The notes under the pieces were generated by a model. That model was given only the letters and a program-made list of their open reading frames with translations, was not told the origin of the DNA and searched no databases. The translations under genes were made by a program, and so were the position numbers. A stretch of 64,000 nucleotides of DNA from Conoideocrella luteorostrata (Eukaryota > Ascomycota > Sordariomycetes > Hypocreales > Clavicipitaceae), in contig JASWJB010000009.1 of assembly GCA_032433595.1 (NCBI GenBank), positions 1 through 64,000 of the forward strand, in the 5' to 3' direction. Positions 57,897-64,000 of this stretch are shown piece after piece (position 1 is the stretch's first letter; each line of letters opens with the position of its first letter).

Positions 57897-59251
57897 ATGG
57901 AGAACGGCCGTGCACATCATCGAAAGGCAAATACACTCGACTACGAAGATTACACCGTCGGCTGGATCTGTGCGCTTCCCAAAGAACTTACGGCAGCGCA
58001 TGCCATGTTGGACGAGGAGCACGGCAAGCTCGCCGCTCTCGAGGGGGACTGCAACGCGTACATCTTCGGCAATATTGGCCAGCACAACGTCGTCATAGCA
58101 TGCTTGCCAATACGAGGCTACGGGATAGCTAATGCCGCAAGCGTTGCGACCGACATGAAAAGAACCTTTCCCAAACTAAGGCTCCGTTGTTGGTAGGAAT
58201 TGGAGGCGGCGTGCCACAACCCGATCCGATTGACCTCCGACTCGGCGATGTCGTGGTCGGCGTCGAGATCAAACAATATGATCTTGGCAAAAGAACCTCG
58301 GAGAGTCAGCTTAATCTCAATGATATCGCAGAGCATGCCCATTGGGGCATCTCGGCGCATGTGGCCTCGCTGAATGCACGCCATAGGTCCCAAGGTAGCA
58401 ACATGGCTCAGATACTCCGAGCCATGCTCCAAAAGCAGCCAGCCCATGCTCGTCCTTGCTCCTGCACAGATCCGCTTTCACGTCCTAAATACATGGACGG
58501 AAGCATGGTAGATCATTCTGCTACTTGCACCATTGCTTCCATCAAGAAACGGCAGTCGCCAGGCAATGACGATCCAAAAATTCATTATGGAATTATTGCG
58601 TCCGGAAACCAAGTCATAAAGGACAATGTCACAAGAGACGAAATTGCCAGAAGTCTAAACGCCATTTGTTTTGACATGGAAGCTGCTGGGCTCCTGGGAC
58701 AATTTCCGTGTCTCGTTATTCGAGGTATTAGCGATTACGCTGATTCCAATAAGAACGATCAATGGCAAGAGTTCGCCGCTGCAGCAGCGGCTGCGTATGC
58801 AAAAGAGCTCCTCCTAGATATCTCAGGACTTGCTCCTAGATCAGGAATTTCGGGGACTCCAGATACCCCAGCCGGTATGGTCGCAAATGCATCTGTAAAG
58901 AGAGCAAGGTAACAGTTTCGTTCCTAACACGCCATTACAGGGCATGCTACCAACGGTACAAGTGGAACTCCTCCAGTTCGAGGTGTCGTCCTGGGCAATG
59001 CGTATCAAGGCCATGAGCATTTAGGTTTGCTCCTCTTTTCAGCGTGTGATACAGCTTCTTTCTTTGTCTCTGATATATTTCTAGATCCCGCGTCTGTAGT
59101 CGATGTTATGAAGTCTTTTGGCCTGGATTCGAGCTTAGAAGGCCGACGCAAGTATGCTTGGAAACATGGTATTAGTGGTTGTCCAGGCAGTGGGACATGG
59201 AATTTGAAGATACGGCGACATGTTCTTTACTGCTATGGAAGCCAGGGTTAG
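57897..59251 (+). pseudogene. Nucleoside phosphorylase-domain gene, frameshifted, with shared C-terminal module
   Basis: The first segment (ATG 57897) reads YTVGWICALPKELTAAHAML and on to MKRTFPKLRLRCW, then a TAG at 58194. The next frame resumes at once with LLVGIGGGVPQP, DLRLGDVVVG, IASGNQVIKD, CFDMEAAGLLGQFPC and RGISDYADSNKN. A one-base indel at about 58187 explains the break. Two introns follow: 58875-58940 (GTATGG, branch CTAAC, TTACAG) and 59025-59084 (GTTTGC...TTCTAG). The middle exon reads GTPPVRGVVLGNAYQGHEHL. The last exon encodes DPASVVDVMKSFGLDSS, YAWKHGISG and WNLKIRRHVLYCYG, the same module as in the GTPase at 55380. Apart from the indel the gene looks intact, so it is either recently inactivated or a sequencing error. 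Confidence 0.75.
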
Positions 59252-59796
59252 CTGAAGGAGCGACGAACTCTGGTGTATCCATGGCGAATCTGCATATATA
59301 CAATTTCACGCGTGTCAAGCTGGGGGGGGGCATCTTAGCACTAAGGCCTTCGTTTATTAGCGTGCGTATTTTCCCTTTAGTAGTGAGACGTGGAGTAGGT
59401 AGCGTACGTCTTGGCGGATCTAGTCCTGCGCCGGTAATCTGATCGGATCCAGATCTGATCCAGGGTCTTCCGTCGCTATACGTGCACAACTTCAACGACT
59501 CAGATCAGGCGTGGCCTTATTCGCTTAGAAAAGCTCAATCGCCCGGCTCTTGTAGCTAAAAAGCACTGAACTGTCTTGGTGATTCATATGTCGCAAGAAA
59601 CGGAAAACGGACAAGAGGAGGGGGTTCCTGTTGCTGTTGAGAGTTCATTGAAGCACAGCATGAAATCTCATTACTGTCTCTCACCCTGGGGTGGCTGAAC
59701 GAGTGGTTTTAACTTCAAAATACAGAATCCAGGGAAAGTTATTTCCGATAAATATTCCTTCGCACACATCCAAGCTGGTGACAAAACACATTAACA
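59252..59796. other. Intergenic region
   Basis: A G-run lies at about 59323. The sequence GATCCAGATCTGATCC at 59446-59461 is part of a small inverted repeat. No gene is seen. Confidence 0.4.
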
Positions 59797-60833
59797 ATGG
59801 CGGACGACTCAGTCGACGAACTATGCAGAGCATTTGCTCAGTTATCATTATATGAGAAACCAATCTGTGCTTTTGCAGAGGCGGTGGTGGGTCGCGACAG
59901 AGTGAATGCCCAAGGGAGTCAGCTCTTCCAGGCTGTCCTAAACCCGGCAGAACCGAATCACTCTTCAAGTTCCGTTTCGCACTACGAAGCTCAAATTGAC
60001 ATTGAAGGAGACACCGTTATGGAAAACACTATCACAGGCATGTGTACTTACTTCTTAATTTGTACCTAAGCTAATGGTAGAAGCGGAGAATCAATCCCCT
60101 GTAGTTCCAATCACGTTGATTCAGCCTCCTAGTTTCGTCTCCCTAAGACCCGAAGTAAAAACAAAGCTGGGAAACGGACATAGGCAAGGGGACAGGAAGC
60201 AAAGCAAGACAGAGTCACAAGTTCAGACCATTAGCCTCGTCCGAAGGTTCATAATGGAAAGCCCAGCTCAGCATTTCATCCAAAACTGGGAAGCCACTTG
60301 GGTTGCTTGGGCTTCGTTAGTGCGGCTGACGTCCCTGCCTCCTCATATCCCGGTTACTGAGCTTGAGTCGCTTCCTATAATTCATGCCCTTCATTGTCTC
60401 CCAAACCGGAGAAAATAGTGATGCAAACTTCCTTGACTACATAGATAGGCAACACTCTGAACTAGAGAGAAGGATTCGCAATTTATCCTGCATTTTACCA
60501 AGGCTAATAATTTGGGGTCTACCTCAGGGCAGGCTGCAAATCGAGACAGTCCGGTCTCAGGAGCTAACCGAATTTGATCATGACTCTTTTAATCGCTTGT
60601 TTGCGTTGCCTGCCGATGTTGCCGTTGCGGATTTGCAGCTGTCAAATCCCAGCACAGTGTTCTCGCCTTGGCCGTTACAGCCTATCGCTGGAGACGCCAT
60701 TCCTCCAAACAACGTGGTAAAAGATGGATCTTCCAAACAGGACGAATTGACATCACAGTCAAGTTGTACAGAAATGGAAGACGACATGACACGTTACATT
60801 AATTTCGACGGCTGTGAAGGGAGAGACATGTAG
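59797..60833 (+). CDS. Orphan gene with GC-AG intron and apparent frameshift
   Basis: Exon 1 starts MADDSVDELCRAFAQLSLYE and ends at 60037. The only splice that keeps the frame uses a GC donor (CACAG|GCATGT) and acceptor GGTAG at 60080, a 43-nt intron. Exon 2 then reads EAENQSPVVPITLIQPPSF, IMESPAQHFIQNWEATWVAW and RLTSLPPHIPVTELESL. Between 60376 and 60418 the open frame shifts to one that starts near MPFIVSQTGENSDANFLDYI and runs to a stop at 60833 with EDDMTRYINFDGCEGRDM. I found no GT-AG intron that bridges the shift, so the gene may be broken or may contain two genes. I do not recognise the family. Confidence 0.45.
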
Positions 60834-61287
60834 ATTTTGCGAAATTAGAGAATTGGTAGAAGGCCTGTCTCCTTTCCTTGCTTTGCTTTGCTTTGCTTTA
60901 CACTAGACTACACTGTACTTTGAATAAGAACCCTTGTATTGCAGAACTCTCAACTCGTTCACACAGTAACCGTCCGTCAGGGCGGCACCTTCTGGGGATG
61001 ATGTATATTATGCCTCTTCAGCCAGTTTACGTGACGGGGGGAACCCAGCGTCGTGACACCTAATCGGTTAGGTTCTCCAACAGGGACACTCGCAGCTACT
61101 TAGTTATTATGAACCCTCATGGCTCTCTACCTGCTTGAAGATGTCGCATGCCGACTGTTGTCGCTAGTCTCACGGCGCGAGTGACGAGGGGTCCCAACTC
61201 GTACAGTATATATTACCAGAGAGGAGAGATTCCTATTTCCGCCCTGCTTGACGATTCGACTCTACATCCTACATACAAAATGATGGT
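60834..61287. other. Convergent intergenic region with CTTTG repeat
   Basis: A (CTTTG)n repeat of about four copies lies at 60877-60900. A small palindromic stretch ACCTAATCGGTTAGGT occurs at 61058-61073. No gene is seen. Confidence 0.5.
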
Positions 61288-61512
61288 TCAGCAGCCCCCC
61301 TCCCGCTTAGCATACTCCTCCTCCATGGCCTCCTCATACAACCTATCAGCCTCCTCCTCCGCCTTGGTCTTTGCCCTCGTGCTCCCTGCGCCAGTGTCCA
61401 CACCTGCTCCAGTCGGAGCGCCCTCAGACGTGAACTGCATGTCGGGGATATTCTCTGCAGTCGTCGGCTCTGCAGAGCCAGAAGCGGCATTGTTGTGAAC
61501 TGGCAGACCCAT
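61288..61512 (-). CDS. Small conserved fungal protein, 74 aa
   Basis: An ATG at 61512 opens 74 codons: MGLPVHNNAASGSAEP, then NIPDMQFTSEGAPTGAGVD, and a strongly charged helix rich in A, E and K (KAEEEADRLYEEAMEEEYAK) before the stop. It has no signal peptide or membrane segment and is likely soluble. The ordered composition and the upstream stretch that turns non-coding in character support this start. I recall proteins of this type in related fungi but know of no function. Confidence 0.6.
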   Translation of the reverse strand: MGLPVHNNAASGSAEPTTAENIPDMQFTSEGAPTGAGVDTGAGSTRAKTKAEEEADRLYEEAMEEEYAKREGGC

Positions 61513-62391
61513 TGTCTCAGGACGAAGATGTGATGGATAGCTGAGATGGATGAACACGGGTGTAGTGTAAAGGTGTGGCTTGTGAGAGACCAGCGAGCCC
61601 CCCCAACTTGTCATCCCACGCGGCCTTATAAGGCTGTTGTGGCGAATGTGAGAAAGTGGGGCTCTTGCATCATCCCGATAACGCGTACGGAATACGGAGT
61701 AACTAATGCATGGCTGCTGGTGCCAGGCCCACCCGACAGCATGCAAAAACTTATTGCCTCACACTATACGGAGTATGTACACAATGTGTTTAGCTCTGGC
61801 AAATCATCATCAGCAGGCTCCGCAACAAAATTGGAATTGACATTGGACTGTGACAGACTAGCTGGCTTCATTTATTGGTGGAAGATCAGAGGGAGACCTG
61901 GTGATATTATGGTTGCGGAAGAATTATAAGCGTACATCTACACTGATCATCAAATTCACATGCCAAAGACATTGCTGAATGAGCAGCCCCAATACCCAAA
62001 CAGGTCTTTTGTTCCCAATGACGAAGTACTTACCTCTGGATGCTTTAAAACATCAAATACTCGCTGTCGGGCAGCGTCAACGAATATCCGACACTGCAAC
62101 GGATATGATATAAACCGGGCTTGGCAGGCACGCGCTAGAAAGGCTATGATAATATCTGCATCTTACACTGTCAAAATACAAAACAGCCTGAAGAATATGT
62201 CACGATCTCTTGTAGTACAGAACTTGTTTGCCTTCATTTGTGTTTTGCCACCCTAACTCAAATCTGATTGTGCATATATGTACTTAATTGTTGCAAAACT
62301 CCCTATCCATTTTAAAAAAACAAAACAAAATAGGTGCGCCAGAATCCGTGTAGACAAAACAAGTCCACAAGCGGTCATCGCAGGATATGCG
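61513..62391. other. Intergenic region
   Basis: TACGGAATACGGAGTAAC near 61685 and ATACGGAGTATG near 61767 are variants of the dispersed palindrome. No gene is recognised. Confidence 0.4.
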
Positions 62392-63888
62392 TCAAAACTC
62401 CCTGCTCTCGCCAATATCGCAAACATCAAAAACACCCGTCTCCGCAATGCATTTCCGCTTCAAAGCCTGCTTCAGCAACTCCGGTGGCTCCAGCACCTCC
62501 TCCATGGTCAGAGCCCAAGTACCCCAGTGAATGCCCATTGCCTTCTCGCACTTGGTGTCGACGAAGATCTCCACTGCATCAAACGGATCAGCGTGCACGG
62601 CAGAAAACGCTGCACGCGGGTAATAGGCGCCAATGGGGATTAGGCCGAGATCGAACGGTCCCCGAAACTCGCCAATTTGCTTGAATTGCGGGCAGCGCGG
62701 CAACGATTCGTATTCGGCGCTGTAGTCGTCCGTACCGATGGGCAACTGTGGCACGGAACGATAACCAGTGTCGCCTCCGAACCAGACCGACTTTTCACCT
62801 GATTTAATGCCCCAGGAGCACCAGAGTGTGGTGTCCTTATCCCAGAGTGTACGAGCGGATGTATGCTGGCTTGGTAGTGCAGATATGCGGGCTGAAATGA
62901 CATGTTCTTTCTCGCCCGTCTTGACTTTGACGTGAAGGTCGGCGTCCTCCCACCAATCCAGCTCCGTGACGTTCTTGACTCCGCTCTTTCGGAACCATGT
63001 CTCCAGCCCGAGGCCGACAAAGAACTGTACATCAGGATGGTGCTTTTGGATCTCCAGGATGGATGTGTGTGATAAATGGTCGTAGTGGCTGTGGCTAATG
63101 ACGACGGCGTCAACGATTGGTATGTCCTTCAAGTCGCATGGTCGCTCTGTATATCGCTTCGGTCCCATGAAGGTAAATGGCGAGCAACGATCCTCGAAGA
63201 CGGGATCAAACAGAACCCGAAGTCCCGAAGGAAACTCGACGTAATAGCAGGCATGCCCAAGCCAGGTAGCCCGCAGCTTATTCGACGACATCCGGTCAGA
63301 AAGCCATTCCGGCTTTCGGACGGGCACCGTGGGAGGTGACGTATCCGGTCGCTTGATTTCGCCTGTTAACGTCGGCCTAGCTCAAACAACAAGCATGGTA
63401 TGTTAGCAACACAAAGCCGCGCTCAATTCCCATCAGATTGTACAGCAAACAGAGCACTCGTGGCAATACACTCTGGATACATAACAACCTCTCTAAGACG
63501 ATCCAACTGTCCAAACTTACCAGACGACACTCTTGAGAATGGAGAGAAACCCCGGCGCGTTCGACCACGACGGGTACGGGTTCTTGAACCCTGACACCCT
63601 CCCGCCCTTAATGATGTGGTGTGGATTAGAAGCCGCTTCCTGAGGAAGCTTGGACCGTCCGGGAATTTTCGAAACGGCAGTCGAGTAGGTATTGTCATGA
63701 TTGTTTGATGAAGCTACGGCCGTGGCCGTGGCCATGCTACCAGAACTGGACCCAGGTGCCATGGATGCGCTTGTCCAAGAAGCAAAGCTTGTATGTCGCG
63801 GATGGGGAGTAAAGCCAAGGCTGTTGGGTATTCGACGCCAGCGACGGAATGTCCACTGGCGTGAGGATGACGGCATAAGGCTACGCAA
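62392..63888 (-). CDS. NAPE-PLD-type metallo-beta-lactamase fold hydrolase
   Basis: Exons 63888-63521 and 63376-62392 (intron GTAAGT...GCTAG, 144 nt, split Trp codon) give 450 aa. The N-terminal part (HHIIKGGRVSGFKNPYPSW) is typical of N-acyl-phosphatidylethanolamine phospholipase D; yeast Fmp30 is the mitochondrial relative. The metal site is visible as HSHYDHL (218-224), SQHTSARTLWDKD, VWFGGDTGYRS and IHWGTW. The enzyme releases N-acylethanolamines from N-acyl-PE on membranes. The first 100 residues are basic and Ser/Thr-rich, which could include a mitochondrial targeting region. The start could also be the ATG at 63876. Confidence 0.88.
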
Positions 63889-64000
63889 ACGATTATGCGG
63901 CAGACAGGAGGATATCAGAAGGGAAGGAGAACAAGGGTGATGAGGTGTATTTGAACAAAACCAGCCCGGCGTGGCGTGTCACTAGTTACTCGGCACCGCG
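63889..64000. promoter_or_regulatory. Upstream region of the NAPE-PLD-like gene, right edge
   Basis: The last 112 bp lie upstream of the NAPE-PLD-like start. No gene or motif is recognised before the window ends. Confidence 0.4.

Noticed and set aside
61546..61929. 127-codon plus-strand frame antisense to the small-gene promoter
   Set aside because: No domain; it crosses palindrome copies and is most likely chance.
62334..62684. Plus-strand frames over the NAPE-PLD-like exon
   Set aside because: They are antisense shadows of a clearly conserved metallo-beta-lactamase exon.
1..64000. CRISPR arrays, bacterial operons, phage or ribosomal RNA genes
   Set aside because: None seen; spliced eukaryotic genes throughout, and no regular spacer-repeat pattern.

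Overview
The window is nuclear DNA of a filamentous ascomycete. Genes on both strands carry short introns (about 43-190 bp) with fungal GTRNGY donors, CTAAC-type branch sites and YAG acceptors. The gene set includes an L-galactonate dehydratase of the Trichoderma LGD1 type, Pex11, an NPC1-like protein and a secreted GH47 mannosidase. This mix, a fungal NLR gene and many copies of a TACTCCGTACGGAGTA palindrome suggest a Sordariomycete, probably Hypocreales. That placement is inference. Nearly all coordinates below come from splice-site reading by eye, checked by reading-frame arithmetic.

Left block (1-13,100) is conserved housekeeping: PEX11, a CUE/DUF1771/Smr protein (Cue2-like, -), an NPC1/NCR1 sterol transporter (+), a YTH-domain m6A reader (-) and the GPI mannosyltransferase GPI18 (-). 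From 13,100 to 36,500 the character changes to accessory: a 1160-aa NLR with a SesB-like hydrolase, NB-ARC and TPRs (-), a ten-exon MFS sugar transporter using a GC-AG intron (-), a kinase-like gene followed by two orphan genes in the same direction (+), a broken nucleoside-phosphorylase (NP) domain gene (-), AT-rich stretches, a zinc-finger relic with a nonsense codon, an Erg6-like methyltransferase (-) and a divergent, frameshifted SRPK-like kinase (+).

From 36,500 to 49,200 the sequence returns to conserved genes: an acyl-protein thioesterase-like hydrolase (+), L-galactonate dehydratase (-), a conserved disordered protein (+), the RAD10/ERCC1 repair nuclease subunit (+) and a GH47 mannosidase (+). 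From 49,200 to 61,000 it is accessory again: an NP-domain gene with C-terminal CCHC zinc knuckles (-), an inverted-repeat element and an AT-rich island, an AIG1/GIMAP-like GTPase (-), a frameshifted NP-domain gene (+) and an orphan gene (+). The right edge has a small conserved protein (-) and a NAPE-PLD-type metallo-beta-lactamase (-).

The most interesting signal is the immune-like accessory layer. A SesB-NLR, three NP-domain genes (one intact, one frameshifted, one truncated) and a GTPase lie within about 45 kb. The GTPase and the frameshifted NP gene, which are divergent neighbours, end in the same roughly 53-residue C-terminal module, entered through an intron at the same codon and phase. 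NP and SesB domains are known N-terminal domains of fungal NLRs. Here the NP domains are free of any NB domain and joined to other tails, which suggests a modular, fast-turnover set of recognition or allorecognition genes.
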